Assembly: GCA_965224515.1 (NCBI GenBank)
Contig: OZ245051.1
Coordinates: 2,976,001 to 3,040,000, forward strand
DNA length: 64,000 bases
Origin: Sedimenticola_A sp040506425
GTDB lineage: Bacteria > Pseudomonadota > Gammaproteobacteria > Chromatiales > Chromatiaceae
Direction of reading: 5' to 3'
The first letter of the stretch is position 1; every line of letters begins with the position of its first letter. Of the stretch, positions 35,949 through 44,735 are shown piece after piece. A program made the position numbers and the translations under genes. Under the pieces are notes generated by a model. The model ran no database searches. It was not told the DNA's origin and saw nothing but the letters and a program-made list of their open reading frames with translations.

Positions 35949-36478
35949 TCTGGTGGTATCTGGATTCCGGCATTCGCCGGAATGACGGTTATTTACCCTC
36001 ACCCTATCCATCTCCCTCGAAGGGAGAGGGGAGTGGTATCTGGATTCCGGCATTCGCCGGAATGACGGTTATTTATTCACCCTCACCCTAGCCCTCTCCC
36101 TCGAAGGGAGAGGGGAGTGGTATCTGGATTCCGGCATTGCCGGAATGACGGGTTATTCACCCTCACCCTAGCCCTCTCCCTCGAAGGGAGAGGGGGTGGT
36201 ATCTGGATTCCGGCATTGCCGGAATGACGGGTTATTCACCCTCACCCTAGCCCTCTCCCTCCAAGGGAGAGGGGAGTGGTATCTGGATTCCGGCATTCGC
36301 CGGAATGACGGGTTATTCACCTTCACCCTAGCCCTCTCCCTCGAAGGGAGAGGGGAGTGGTATCTGGATCCCGGCATGCGCCGGGATGACGGTAGAGATA
36401 TTCGATGGTAGAGGGGGGTGGTATTTTGTTCCCGGCATGGGCCGGGATGACGGTAGTGAGGTTCGGTGGGAGAGGGGG
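35949..36478. repeat. tandem array of seven two-hairpin repeats, about 80 bp each
   Basis: Units begin near 35953, 36034, 36118, 36198, 36277, 36358 and 36419. The first five carry two palindromes: ATTCCGGC-ATT-CGCCGGAAT followed by GACGG, and CCCTCTCCCTCGAAGGGAGAGGG, joined by TTATTCACCCTCACCCTAG. The last two are shortened (about 60 bp) and keep only the first hairpin with CCCGG. Two units have lost one C from the CATTCGCC loop. Both hairpin types are common dispersed intergenic repeats of beta- and gammaproteobacteria. The array fills the space between ssrA and smpB; I see no gene in it, and the short frames it opens are artefacts of repetition. Confidence 0.88.
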
Positions 36479-36489
36479 GTTGTGTTGGA

Positions 36490-36975
36490 TCAGCCTTTTT
36501 TGAGGATGCGCTGCTTGTCTCGCTGCCAGTCGCGGTCTTTGTCGGTGGCGCGTTTGTCGTGCTGCTTCTTGCCCTTGCCCAGGCCCACTTCGAGCTTCGC
36601 CCGGCCGTTTTTCCAGTAGAGCGCGGTGGCGATCAGGGTGTAGCCCTTGCGCTCCACCTGGCCGATCAGCTTGTTGATTTCGTGGCGGTGGAGCAGCAGT
36701 TTCCGAACCCGGGTGGGTTCAGGGTGTATATGGGTGGATGCGGTTTTCAGTGGCGTAATGTGCAGGCCTGATATAAAAGCCTCGCCCTCTTTGACGAAAA
36801 CGTAGCTCTCGGTAAGGTTTATACGACCCTCGCGCAGGCTCTTCACTTCCCAGCCTTCCAGTGCGATACCCGCCTCGAAGCGCTCTTCAATGAAATAGTC
36901 GTGCCTGGCCCGCTTGTTCAGGCCGATTGTTGAGCCGCCGCTGCTGGGGGATTTCTTTTTTGCTTTCTTCGCCAT
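36490..36975 (-). CDS. smpB: SsrA-binding protein
   Basis: A 161-residue RNA-binding protein that loads tmRNA onto stalled ribosomes. The OB-fold signature RARHDYFIEERFEAGIALEG and GWEVKSLREGRINLTESYV, HEINKLIGQVERKGYTLI, and the basic C-terminal tail KGKKQHDKRATDKDRDWQRD are intact. ATG at 36975 (MAKKAKKK) is preferred over the ATG three codons upstream. Its partner ssrA lies downstream on the same strand. In E. coli smpB is also next to ssrA and near ratA, rnfH, bamE, recN and grpE. Confidence 0.97.
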   Translation of the reverse strand: MAKKAKKKSPSSGGSTIGLNKRARHDYFIEERFEAGIALEGWEVKSLREGRINLTESYVFVKEGEAFISGLHITPLKTASTHIHPEPTRVRKLLLHRHEINKLIGQVERKGYTLIATALYWKNGRAKLEVGLGKGKKQHDKRATDKDRDWQRDKQRILKKG

Positions 36976-37107
36976 GGCGCGCATTTTATGCGAGCAGAGG
37001 TGGCGGGGCCAGCCTGATGCGTTACTTTCTTGTCATGCAGGGGGATATGACCGAGAATGCGATCTTCTTTCTGTTTGCACTTGGTTGGGTAATACGGGGC
37101 GTTTGAT

Positions 37108-38481
37108 TTGCTGAAACAGGCTTCAATTCACGGTCAATGGTCATCGCGGATGATGTTTATCCTTGCCGCGACCGGCTCAGCCGTGGGCCTGGGTAATATC
37201 TGGAAATTTCCCTACCTGGCGGGTGAATACGGCGGTGGTGCCTTCGTGCTGGTCTACCTGCTCAGTATTCTGCTGATCGGGGTGCCGGTGATGATGTCCG
37301 AGATTCTGCTCGGTCGCCGGGGGCGTATGAGCCCGCTGAACAGTCTCAGTGCCCTGGTTGAGAGTGAAGGTGCTCGCCGGGAGTGGAAGTGGGTCGGCGC
37401 GATGGGGATTATCTCGGCGCTGGTGATCATCTCGTTCTACAGCGTCATCGCCGGCTGGGCCCTGGCCTACCTGGTGCGAACCTCTGCAGGTGTTTTTGTC
37501 GGGGTGACCCATGAGGGGGTTGCATCGATCTTCTCAGATCTGGTTACTGACCCCGAGAGGCTGCTCGCCTGGCATACCATATTCATGGTCATGACAACGG
37601 TGGTGGTGGCCAGGGGGGTGAAGTCGGGGCTTGAGCAGGCGGTCAAGTTCATGATGCCGCTGCTGCTTGCACTGCTGATTTTTCTGGTGCTCTACGGGGC
37701 CAATACGGGCAAACTGGCAGATACATTCCTGTTTCTGTTTACCCCTGATTTCAGCCAGCTCTCCGCCTCCGGTATGCTCGAGGCGATGGGCCACGCCTTT
37801 TTTACCCTGAGCCTGGGTATGGGGGCAATGATGATCTACGGCTCATATCTCCCTGACAGTGTCTCGATCGGCAAGGCGACCCTGTTGGTGGTGGTGATGG
37901 ATACGGTGATCGCGCTGCTTGCAGTGATGGCGATATTCCCCATTGCCCTGGCTAACGGCCTGGCGGTGGATTCCGGGCCAGGATTGATATTCCAGACGCT
38001 GCCGATAGCTTTTGGCAAGATGCCCGGGGGCGTGCTGTTCGGCGCGATATTCTTCCTGCTGCTGGTGTTTGCGGCCTGGACTTCGGCCATCTCGTTATTG
38101 GAGCCGGGTGTCGCCTGGCTGGTGGAGAGCCGGAATGTAAACCGCAGGCGTGCTTCTGCAGTTGCGGGACTGGTAGCCTGGTTGCTGGGTATCGTCACCA
38201 TTCTCTCTTTCAGTGACTGGTCATTTGAGTTCGAGTTTGCCGGCGAGACGAAACATAACGGAATGTTTGATATCTTTAACATTCTCACGGCTGGCATACT
38301 GTTGCCGCTGACCGGGTTGGCCCTTGCGCTCTTCTGCGGTTGGATCTTGCGCCGTGAATCGGCTCTGGACGAACTGGGGGGCAAGGAGGGGCCGGCCTTC
38401 GAACTGTGGTACTTTGTTACCCGGTATATAACGCCTCTGGCGGTATTTGTAGTGTTTTTAGGGGCGATAGGGGTTTTTTAA
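37108..38481 (+). CDS. sodium-dependent transporter, NSS (SNF) family
   Basis: A 457-residue polytopic membrane protein with about eleven or twelve helices. The N-terminal helix FILAATGSAVGLGNIWKFPY contains the sodium- and substrate-binding unwound region of LeuT-type transporters, and GGGAFVLVYLLSILLIGVPV follows. These proteins co-transport amino acids or related solutes with sodium. The TTG at 37108 is the likely start, as family members begin close to the WSSR segment. It stops one base before the TTG start of ratA, so it is embedded in an otherwise conserved smpB-ratA neighbourhood. Confidence 0.92.
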   Translation: MLKQASIHGQWSSRMMFILAATGSAVGLGNIWKFPYLAGEYGGGAFVLVYLLSILLIGVPVMMSEILLGRRGRMSPLNSLSALVESEGARREWKWVGAMGIISALVIISFYSVIAGWALAYLVRTSAGVFVGVTHEGVASIFSDLVTDPERLLAWHTIFMVMTTVVVARGVKSGLEQAVKFMMPLLLALLIFLVLYGANTGKLADTFLFLFTPDFSQLSASGMLEAMGHAFFTLSLGMGAMMIYGSYLPDSVSIGKATLLVVVMDTVIALLAVMAIFPIALANGLAVDSGPGLIFQTLPIAFGKMPGGVLFGAIFFLLLVFAAWTSAISLLEPGVAWLVESRNVNRRRASAVAGLVAWLLGIVTILSFSDWSFEFEFAGETKHNGMFDIFNILTAGILLPLTGLALALFCGWILRRESALDELGGKEGPAFELWYFVTRYITPLAVFVVFLGAIGVF

Positions 38482-38916
38482 TTGCCGGTTGTAAAGAAAA
38501 GTGCATTGGTTGGCCATTCGGCAGCCCAGATGTTTGAGCTGGTCAACGATGTTGAATCATATCCCCAGTTTTTGCCCTGGTGTAACTCCAGTGCCCTGCT
38601 GTCCAGGGACGAGGTGGAGCTATGCGGGCAGATTGAGGTAGCCAGGGCAGGGGTGAGGCAGCAGTTCTCTACCTGCAATACACTGCACCCCTACAACCGG
38701 ATCGAGATCCGGCTGGTTGAAGGACCATTCAAACAACTTCAGGGTGAGTGGCGTTTTACCGCGTTGCGCGAAGACGCCTGCAAGGTGGAACTGGAGCTGG
38801 ATTTCCACTTTTCCGGTAAGCTGATCGACAGGGCATTCGGTGCGGTGTTCAACCAGATTGCCAATACCCTGGTTGATGCATTCTGTAAGAGGGCAAGCGA
38901 GGTATATCGTGACTAG
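38482..38916 (+). CDS. ratA: RatA/COQ10-type START-domain protein
   Basis: A 144-residue cytosolic protein with the polyketide cyclase/START fold: MPVVKKSALVGHSAAQMFEL, VNDVESYPQFLPWC, GPFKQLQGEWRF, LDFHFSGKLIDRAFGAVFN. E. coli RatA was described as a toxin blocking 70S formation, while homologues (COQ10) bind ubiquinone; the function here is undecided. TTG start at 38482 is directly adjacent to the preceding stop. Its last eight bases overlap rnfH, so the pair is translationally coupled as in E. coli. Confidence 0.92.
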   Translation: MPVVKKSALVGHSAAQMFELVNDVESYPQFLPWCNSSALLSRDEVELCGQIEVARAGVRQQFSTCNTLHPYNRIEIRLVEGPFKQLQGEWRFTALREDACKVELELDFHFSGKLIDRAFGAVFNQIANTLVDAFCKRASEVYRD

Positions 38917-39256
38917 CAGCACTTTTGAAGTTGAAGTGGCCTATGCACGGCCTGACGAGCAGGTGATCCTGACTGTAAAGGCTCAGCAGGGGATTACTGC
39001 CGCCGAGGCGATTGAGCGCTCCAGGATAACCGAAGAGTATCCCGAGATTGATCTTGATGCGGTGAAAATCGGAATTTTCGGCAAGGCGGCCAAGAAGGAT
39101 GCTGAATTGCAGCCGGGTGACCGGGTCGAGATCTACCGCCCGTTGATTGCCGACCCGAAGGCCGCGCGCAAGAAGCGTGCTGCTGAAGGCAAAGCGCTGC
39201 GAAAGGGTGGCGGCAAGGCCACGGATGACAAGACGGAAAAAACAGAAGCCGGATAG
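38909..39256 (+). CDS. rnfH: RnfH/RatB family ubiquitin-like protein
   Basis: A 115-residue protein with a beta-grasp fold: FEVEVAYARPDEQVIL, TAAEAIERSRI, KIGIFGKAAKKDAELQPGDR, VEIYRPLIADPKAARKKRA. The family pairs with RatA or with Rnf genes; its biochemical role is not settled. GTG start at 38909 overlaps the end of ratA by eight bases. The C-terminal 25 residues are Lys/Glu-rich and the gene end overlaps the bamE terminator hairpin. Confidence 0.9.
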   Translation: MTSSTFEVEVAYARPDEQVILTVKAQQGITAAEAIERSRITEEYPEIDLDAVKIGIFGKAAKKDAELQPGDRVEIYRPLIADPKAARKKRAAEGKALRKGGGKATDDKTEKTEAG

Positions 39257-39262
39257 CTTCTG
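39236..39262 (-). terminator. bamE terminator overlapping the 3-prime end of rnfH
   Basis: Perfect 7-bp stem CAGAAGC / GCTTCTG (39243-39249, 39256-39262) with a six-base loop, followed on the minus strand by six T. It acts leftwards for bamE; on the plus strand there is no T-run for rnfH. Confidence 0.85.
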
Positions 39263-39751
39263 CTACTTCTCCTCGGACTCTAGTCCGACTGTTTCCATCA
39301 CCCGTGTCATTATGCCCTTATCCTGGGGCACATGGTCGGGCACGGTGATAACCGCTTCCTCTTCAACCTGCATCGGATCCGTTTCCGGCTGAGGGCGAAG
39401 ATCCCCTTCGATGCGAACCAGGCGGTCATTTTCAAAAAACAGCGCGACACGTTCCTGGTCGCGTTCATCTCCACCTTCTTTCATGCTGTAGATATAGTCC
39501 CAGCGGTTCTGGTGGAAGGCATCGACCAGCATTGGCGTACCCATCAGGTAACGCACCTGGCTTTTTGTCATGCCCGGCTGCAGCTTGTTCAGTGTCTCCT
39601 GGGTCAGGACGTTGCCCTGTTGGACATCGATTCTGTAGATCAGCGGCATTTCGTTCAGTGCGTTGGGAATTGCATCACCAACCTTTTGTGCACTTTCGCA
39701 GCCAGCCAGCAGGCTTGCACCACATACCCAATAGATGAGAAGCTTTCGCAT
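39263..39751 (-). CDS. bamE: outer-membrane protein assembly factor BamE
   Basis: A 162-residue lipoprotein: short signal with lipobox LLAGC. The SmpA/OmlA domain at about 35-115 is clear (RIDVQQGNVLTQETLNKLQPGMTK in two parts, VRYLMGTPMLVDAFHQNRWDYIY, RVALFFENDRLVRIEGD). BamE is the small subunit of the BAM complex that folds outer-membrane barrels. A C-terminal extension of about 40 acidic residues is longer than in E. coli. It is divergent from fur with 81 bases between starts. Confidence 0.96.
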   Translation of the reverse strand: MRKLLIYWVCGASLLAGCESAQKVGDAIPNALNEMPLIYRIDVQQGNVLTQETLNKLQPGMTKSQVRYLMGTPMLVDAFHQNRWDYIYSMKEGGDERDQERVALFFENDRLVRIEGDLRPQPETDPMQVEEEAVITVPDHVPQDKGIMTRVMETVGLESEEK

Positions 39752-39832
39752 TCGGTATTTCCGATTATCTGTTGTAGACGATGGCCGGAATGATACCCGA
39801 TTCGTGGGTTGAAAACATCTGAGGATTGAGGC

Positions 39833-40267
39833 TTGGAAGATCAGGACATCAGAAATGCGGGGCTGAAAGTAACTGCCCCGCGGATGAAAATTCTGGAACT
39901 GCTTGAGAAGAGCGGCCGGCGTCATGTCAGTGCCGAGGATGTCTACAAGATGTTGCTTGAGGCTGGCGAGGAGATTGGCCTGGCTACGATCTACCGGGTC
40001 CTGACCCAATTCGAGACGGCCGGCCTGGTGGAGCGAAACAATTTTGAGGGCGGCTATTCGGTGTTCGAGCTGAACCGCGGTCAGCATCACGATCACATTG
40101 TTTGTGTCCATTGCGGCAAGGTGGCTGAGTTTTATGATGAAACCATCGAAAAGCGCCAGCAGAAGATTGCCGACAAGTATGGCTTTGAAATTGGGGATCA
40201 CAGCCTGACTATCTATGGCCACTGCCTCAACGCAGACAAGTGCGCCAAGAGTAGTGAAGGGGGCTGA
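39833..40267 (+). CDS. fur: ferric uptake regulator
   Basis: A 144-residue metal-dependent repressor. The winged-helix part (LKVTAPRMKILELLE, RHVSAEDVYKML, GLATIYRVLTQFETAGLV) and the metal-binding dimerisation part (HHDHIVCVHCGKVAEF, with C-terminal GHCLNADKC) are complete. TTG at 39833 gives the expected N-terminus. It represses iron-uptake genes when loaded with Fe(II). The short gap to bamE must hold both promoters; I could not find a convincing 19-bp Fur box there. Confidence 0.95.
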   Translation: MEDQDIRNAGLKVTAPRMKILELLEKSGRRHVSAEDVYKMLLEAGEEIGLATIYRVLTQFETAGLVERNNFEGGYSVFELNRGQHHDHIVCVHCGKVAEFYDETIEKRQQKIADKYGFEIGDHSLTIYGHCLNADKCAKSSEGG

Positions 40268-40277
40268 AGGGTCGGGC

Positions 40278-41939
40278 TCAGACGCCTAGCATCTCCTGGG
40301 CATGGGCGAGGGTCTGGTCGGTTATCTCCACGCCGCCGAGCATGCGGGCGATCTCTTCCACTCTTTGGTTTTCATCCAGCTGGGTAATCCCGGTACGGGT
40401 TCCCTTGCCGTTTGATGATTTATTGACCTGAAGGTGGTGATGCCCCTGTGCGGCAACCTGGGGCAGGTGGGTGACACAGAGCACCTGGCGGGTCTCGCCC
40501 AGCCTGTTCAGCAGCCGGCCCACAATCTCCGCAACGCCACCGCCAATGCCAACGTCCACCTCGTCGAATATCAGCGTCGGGATCTGTCCGCAACTCAGGG
40601 TGGCCACCTGGATCGCCAGGCTTATACGTGAGAGTTCACCACCTGATGCCACCTTGCTCAATGGCTGGGGTTTTTGACCGGGATTGGCGCTGACCAGCAT
40701 GTCGATGCGGTTAAGACCGTGAGCAGAGGCCTTATCCTGCGGCAGACTTTCGATTTCAATAACCAGGCGACCGTCGGGCATGCCCAGTGACTGCATCCCC
40801 TCTGTGACCTGCTGGCCCAGTCTCTTCGCGGCCTTGCGCCGGCTCTTTTCCAACTTTTCGGCGCTTTTCAGGAAATCTCCCTCCAGGGCTTCGCTCTGCT
40901 GTTCCAGTTCACTCAGGTGAATGTCCGCATTGTTGAGCTCTTCCAGTTCGGTCTGCAGTTCTGCAAGGCGCCCTGGGAGTTCCCGGGGCTTGCAGCGGTA
41001 CTTTCGGGAGAGATCATGCAGTTCACCCAGGCGCTGTTCAACCTGCTCGAGGCGTACCGGGTCCAGTTCCACACTGTCGGCGTACTGCCGGATCTCGGTA
41101 ACTGCCTCCTGCACCTGTATGTTGGCGCTCTCCAGCATTTCCCGGCACCCCGAGAGTGTGGCGTCCAGGGAGAGCAGTTCGTCCAGTTCGCTGATCGCCC
41201 GGTTGAGGCGGCCCTGGGCAGATTCCTCGTCGTCGTAGAGGGTGGATAGCATCAGCTCGCTGCTACTGCTCAGCCGACCGGCGTTGCTGAGCCGGCTGTG
41301 CTCATCTTCCAGCTCGCTAAGTTCATTTTCACCGGGGCCGGCCTTTTCGAGTTCATCGGTCTGGTAGCGCAGCAGATCGAGCCGCTCGGTACGGTCACGT
41401 GAGGCCTCGCGCAGGCTCTGCAGACGCTGGGCGGTCTCTTGCCATTCACGGTAAAGTTTCGAGGTTTTTCCACATAACGCCCGGTGGCCTGCGAAGTCAT
41501 CCAGAAGTTCTCTCTGGTGGTCCCGTCGCAGCAGTGACTGGTGGGCGTGCTGTCCATGGATATCCACCAGCATTTCGCCCAAGGCCTGCAGGGTTCTCGC
41601 CGGTACCGGGCTGCCGTTGACGAAGGCCTTGGAGCTGCCGTCGCGTACCAGCACCCGGCGCAGCAGGCACTCGTCACCGGAATCCAGGGCCTGCTCTACA
41701 AGCCAGTCGGAGACGGCGGGCAGGTCAGTAAGGTTGAAGCGGGCGGAGATCTCGGCGCGATCGCAGTCTGTGCGGATCATGCCATTGTCGGCGCGGTCAC
41801 CCAGGGCCAGGCCGAGGGCGTCGATGAGAATGGACTTGCCTGCACCGGTCTCACCGGTCAGGGCGATCAGACCCCGCTCAAACTCCACTTCGGTGGTGGT
41901 GACAATGGCGAGGTTTTTTATATGGATACTGTTCAGCAT
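40278..41939 (-). CDS. recN: DNA repair protein RecN
   Basis: A 553-residue SMC-like ATPase acting in double-strand-break repair. Walker A GETGAGKSILIDALGLALGD at about 30-50, a long central coiled coil, the ABC signature SGGELSRISLAIQ, Walker B with LIFDEVDVGIGGG and the switch His in VTHLPQVAA are present. Its start overlaps the nadK stop by one base, so nadK and recN are coupled, an order also seen in E. coli. I see no LexA box in the part of nadK upstream. Confidence 0.96.
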   Translation of the reverse strand: MLNSIHIKNLAIVTTTEVEFERGLIALTGETGAGKSILIDALGLALGDRADNGMIRTDCDRAEISARFNLTDLPAVSDWLVEQALDSGDECLLRRVLVRDGSSKAFVNGSPVPARTLQALGEMLVDIHGQHAHQSLLRRDHQRELLDDFAGHRALCGKTSKLYREWQETAQRLQSLREASRDRTERLDLLRYQTDELEKAGPGENELSELEDEHSRLSNAGRLSSSSELMLSTLYDDEESAQGRLNRAISELDELLSLDATLSGCREMLESANIQVQEAVTEIRQYADSVELDPVRLEQVEQRLGELHDLSRKYRCKPRELPGRLAELQTELEELNNADIHLSELEQQSEALEGDFLKSAEKLEKSRRKAAKRLGQQVTEGMQSLGMPDGRLVIEIESLPQDKASAHGLNRIDMLVSANPGQKPQPLSKVASGGELSRISLAIQVATLSCGQIPTLIFDEVDVGIGGGVAEIVGRLLNRLGETRQVLCVTHLPQVAAQGHHHLQVNKSSNGKGTRTGITQLDENQRVEEIARMLGGVEITDQTLAHAQEMLGV

Positions 41940-42805
41940 TAAACCGGGTGCTCTCCCCAGCCGAGTTTCGCACGCAGGATTTTAAAGTGGTCATGCCCCT
42001 TGGGGTGGATGAGCCGGGCGGGGTGGGTGTGCTTCCTGATTCTTATGCTCTCGCCGCTCATGGGCAGGCAGGTCTGGCCGTCGCAGGTGACCCGCACGTG
42101 CTCATAGTTGGTATGACCGCAGACTACCAGCTCGATCTCACTCTCACCGTTGACCACGATGGGGCGGTTACTGAGCCTGTGGGGACAGATGGGTACGAGA
42201 ACCGTGGCATTGAGATCCGGTTGCATCAGGGGGCCTCCACCGGAGAGGGCGTAGGCTGTGGAGCCCGTAGGGGTGGAGATGATCATGCCGTCGGAACGCT
42301 GGGCATCGACAAAACTGCCGTTGATATAGGTCTCAAACTCGATCATGCGGGCGATGTTCCACTTGTGGATCACCACGTCGTTCAGGGCGGTGTGGATCTC
42401 ACCGTCAATTTCCGCCTGGAGCAGGAAGCGCCGCTCCTCGTCGTAGTTTCCCGAGAGTACCTGCTCAAGCGTCTCCTGCATCTTGTCGGGAGAGATGTCG
42501 GCGAGAAAGCCGAGTCGCCCCAGGTTGACGCCAACCAGGGGGACATCGAAGTCTGACAGGCTTCGGGCCGTGTGAAGCAGGGTGCCGTCACCGCCGATGA
42601 CAATGGCCAGGTCGCACTCGGACCCGATCTCGTCGAGGGTGGCGGTCTCCAGGTTGTTGCCTGCTATCCGCTCTGCAGTGGCGGCTTCCAGCAGTACGCG
42701 GTGACCACGCTCGACCAGAAAATCCTTCACGCCGAGCAGCGTGTCATGGGGTGTCAGGTCCCCGTGCTTTCCAATAATGCCGATACTGTGGAACCGCTGC
42801 GTCAT
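41939..42805 (-). CDS. nadK: NAD kinase
   Basis: A 288-residue enzyme phosphorylating NAD to NADP. The GGDGTLLHTAR motif with catalytic Asp, NLGRLGFLADI, the TPTGSTAYALSGGGPL block, and PICPHRLSNRPIV are all intact. Length fits the bacterial family. It is divergent from hrcA, the gap holding the hrcA promoter and CIRCE operator. Confidence 0.97.
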   Translation of the reverse strand: MTQRFHSIGIIGKHGDLTPHDTLLGVKDFLVERGHRVLLEAATAERIAGNNLETATLDEIGSECDLAIVIGGDGTLLHTARSLSDFDVPLVGVNLGRLGFLADISPDKMQETLEQVLSGNYDEERRFLLQAEIDGEIHTALNDVVIHKWNIARMIEFETYINGSFVDAQRSDGMIISTPTGSTAYALSGGGPLMQPDLNATVLVPICPHRLSNRPIVVNGESEIELVVCGHTNYEHVRVTCDGQTCLPMSGESIRIRKHTHPARLIHPKGHDHFKILRAKLGWGEHPV

Positions 42806-42879
42806 GATGAGGCTGCTTTGTCATTTATTGATTGAATATGGGCAGAAGTTATCATGGCTGAATAGGTGAGCCAACCGGC

Positions 42880-42908
42880 TTGACACTCAGAAGGCCCAAA
42901 ATGATAAT
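42880..42908 (+). promoter_or_regulatory. near-consensus sigma70 promoter of hrcA
   Basis: TTGACA (42880-42885), a 17-bp spacer, then GATAAT (42903-42908). The predicted start lies close to 42915, immediately before the CIRCE operator, so repressor binding would block initiation or early elongation. Confidence 0.8.
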
Positions 42909-42919
42909 TCCCGTAGTAT

Positions 42920-42946
42920 TTAGCACTCCCGAAGTTTGAGTGCTAA
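42920..42946 (+). promoter_or_regulatory. CIRCE operator (HrcA-binding site)
   Basis: Perfect match to the consensus: TTAGCACTC (42920-42928), nine bases, GAGTGCTAA (42938-42946). HrcA binds this inverted repeat and, with help from GroEL, represses heat-shock operons. Here it lies in the leader of hrcA itself, giving autoregulation. Confidence 0.97.
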
Positions 42947-42974
42947 GCATTCATTCGGGAACCAGAGGTGGTGG

Positions 42975-44021
42975 GTGGCAGACAACAAGTCGCTGGAAGT
43001 CAACGAACGGGCGCAGTACTTTCTGAAAGTACTTGTGGAGCGTTATATACGTGATGGGGAACCCGTCGGATCGCGCACCCTGGCCAAAGACTCCGGGCTG
43101 GACCTCAGTCCCGCCACTATCAGAAATGTAATGTCCGACCTGGAGGACCTGGGGCTGGTGGTCTCCCCTCACACCTCCGCAGGGCGGGTACCAACCATTT
43201 CGGGCTACCGAATGTTCGTCGACAGCCTGGTTACCCTAAAGCCACCGGGTGACCGTGAGGTAGCCTCACTGCAGCGACAGCTCAACGGTGTTGCAGATCC
43301 CAAGGCGCTGGCGGCTTCCGCCTCCCAATTGTTGTCCGGATTTACCCAGATGGCCGGCGTGGTGATGGTGCCAAAGCGCTCCCACATCATGTTCAGGCAG
43401 ATCGAGTTTCTGCCCCTCTCCGGAAACCGGGTTCTGACCATCCTGGTGACCAAGGATGGCGAAGTACACAACCGGATCATAGAGCCCAAAAAGCACTATT
43501 CAGCTTCTGAACTGGAGCAGGCGGCCAATCTGCTCAACCAGCACTACTCCGGTGCGAGCCTCGAAGAGATGCACAAGCGGTTGGTCAGCGAGATGGAAGA
43601 TGCCCGCAATGATATGAACCAGATAATGGCCAGGGCCCTGGAGATGGCCGAGACGGTGATCGATTCCAGTGACACTGACGATGACTTCGTGCTGGCGGGA
43701 CAGACCAACCTGATGGATTTTGATGAGCTTGCCCAGATGGACCGTCTGCGCCAGCTCTTCGACTCGTTCACTGAAAAACAGCACCTGCTGCACCTGCTGG
43801 ACGATTCACTGCAGGCCCAGGCCATGCAGATATTTATCGGCGAGGAGTCGGGTTACCACCCCCTGGATCACTGCAGCCTGGTCACTTCACCCTACGAGGT
43901 TGAAGGAGAGATGACAGGAGTGCTGGGCGTTATCGGGCCGACCCGCATGGCCTATGACCGGGTCATACCCATCGTCGATATCACGGCAAAATTGCTCGGG
44001 GCGGCCTTGAAACAGGAATAA
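42975..44021 (+). CDS. hrcA: heat-inducible transcription repressor HrcA
   Basis: A 348-residue repressor of CIRCE operons. The N-terminal winged helix (LEVNERAQYFLKVLVERYIR, GEPVGSRTLAKDSGL, LSPATIRNVMSDLEDLG, SPHTSAGRVPT) and C-terminal GAF-like region (FIGEESGYHPLDHCSLVTSP) are complete. The GTG at 42975 after AGAGGTGG is preferred; an in-frame ATG-type start at 42936 lies inside the CIRCE operator and is unlikely. A sigma32-type promoter for grpE overlaps its last codons. Confidence 0.95.
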   Translation: MADNKSLEVNERAQYFLKVLVERYIRDGEPVGSRTLAKDSGLDLSPATIRNVMSDLEDLGLVVSPHTSAGRVPTISGYRMFVDSLVTLKPPGDREVASLQRQLNGVADPKALAASASQLLSGFTQMAGVVMVPKRSHIMFRQIEFLPLSGNRVLTILVTKDGEVHNRIIEPKKHYSASELEQAANLLNQHYSGASLEEMHKRLVSEMEDARNDMNQIMARALEMAETVIDSSDTDDDFVLAGQTNLMDFDELAQMDRLRQLFDSFTEKQHLLHLLDDSLQAQAMQIFIGEESGYHPLDHCSLVTSPYEVEGEMTGVLGVIGPTRMAYDRVIPIVDITAKLLGAALKQE

Positions 44022-44033
44022 CCGTCCCCATTT
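44006..44033 (+). promoter_or_regulatory. sigma32 (RpoH) promoter upstream of grpE
   Basis: CTTGAAA (44006-44012), a 13-bp spacer, then CCCCATTT (44026-44033), matching the heat-shock sigma consensus. It overlaps the end of hrcA. The predicted start near 44040 places a hairpin with a T-run in the grpE leader. Confidence 0.85.
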
Positions 44034-44051
44034 TGTGGGAACAATCGATCT

Positions 44052-44087
44052 GTTCCGGTCGACGTGTTGGCCGGACGGGGATTTTTT
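44052..44087 (+). terminator. hairpin with T-run between hrcA and grpE (terminator or leader attenuator)
   Basis: TCCGGTC and GGCCGGA form a 7-bp stem (one G-T pair) around an eight-base loop. CGGGGA and seven T follow. It would end hrcA transcription, but it lies downstream of the predicted grpE heat-shock start, so that transcript must read through it or use it for regulation. Confidence 0.6.
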
Positions 44088-44129
44088 TGTTATTCATTTA
44101 TTGAAAATCAGTGAGTTAGAGGTAGTAGG

Positions 44130-44735
44130 ATGGATAAGGATCAGGAAACGGTTGACGACCAGGCCGTGACCGATGAAGCCGAAGTGAGCGAAACCGCTGC
44201 TGGGGAAGCTTCAGAAATAGAATCAACCGAAAACGCCAACGGTGAGGACCTGCAACTGCTGCTCGAGGATGCCCGCGCAAAGGCAGACGAACACTGGGAG
44301 CAGCTGGTCCGCGCACAGGCTGAGCTGGATAACCTGCGTAAAAGACAGGCGCGGGAGCTGGAGAACGCCCACAAGTTTGCCCTGGAGCGTTTCGTAGGCG
44401 AGCTGCTGCCTGTACGCGACAGCATGGAGCTGGGTCTGAGTGCTGCAATGGAAGAGAGCGCTGACGTTGAAAAGCTCAAAGAGGGCACCGAACTGACCCT
44501 CAAGCTGTTAAGCGATGTGATGGAGCGTTTCAGCGTTGTTCAGATCGATCCGGAAGGCGAAGCTTTCAATCCCGAGTACCACCAGGCGATGTCCATGCAG
44601 CCCCGCGAAGATGTACCGCCGAACACCGTGGTGACCGTGGTGCAGAAGGGCTACATGCTCAATGAACGCCTGGTTCGCCCGGCCATGGTCATGGTTTCCC
44701 AGGCCATCTCAGGCAGCGTGGACGAACAGGCTTGA
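44130..44735 (+). CDS. grpE: nucleotide exchange factor GrpE
   Basis: A 201-residue cochaperone that releases ADP from DnaK. It has an acidic, disordered N-terminus (about 1-50), a long helix with RAQAELDNLRKRQARELEN, and the C-terminal beta domain (FNPEYHQAMSMQPREDVPPN, VVQKGYMLNERLVRPAMV). ATG at 44130 follows AGAGGTAG. The stop codon is inside the -35 element of the dnaK heat-shock promoter. Confidence 0.97.
   Translation: MDKDQETVDDQAVTDEAEVSETAAGEASEIESTENANGEDLQLLLEDARAKADEHWEQLVRAQAELDNLRKRQARELENAHKFALERFVGELLPVRDSMELGLSAAMEESADVEKLKEGTELTLKLLSDVMERFSVVQIDPEGEAFNPEYHQAMSMQPREDVPPNTVVTVVQKGYMLNERLVRPAMVMVSQAISGSVDEQA

Noticed and set aside
36196..36411. Short plus- and minus-strand frames with near-identical peptide repeats
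   Set aside because: They are translations of the hairpin repeat array with no ribosome sites.
39752..39832. Fur box in the bamE-fur gap
   Set aside because: Only scattered GATAAT-like fragments; no stretch close to the 19-bp inverted repeat.
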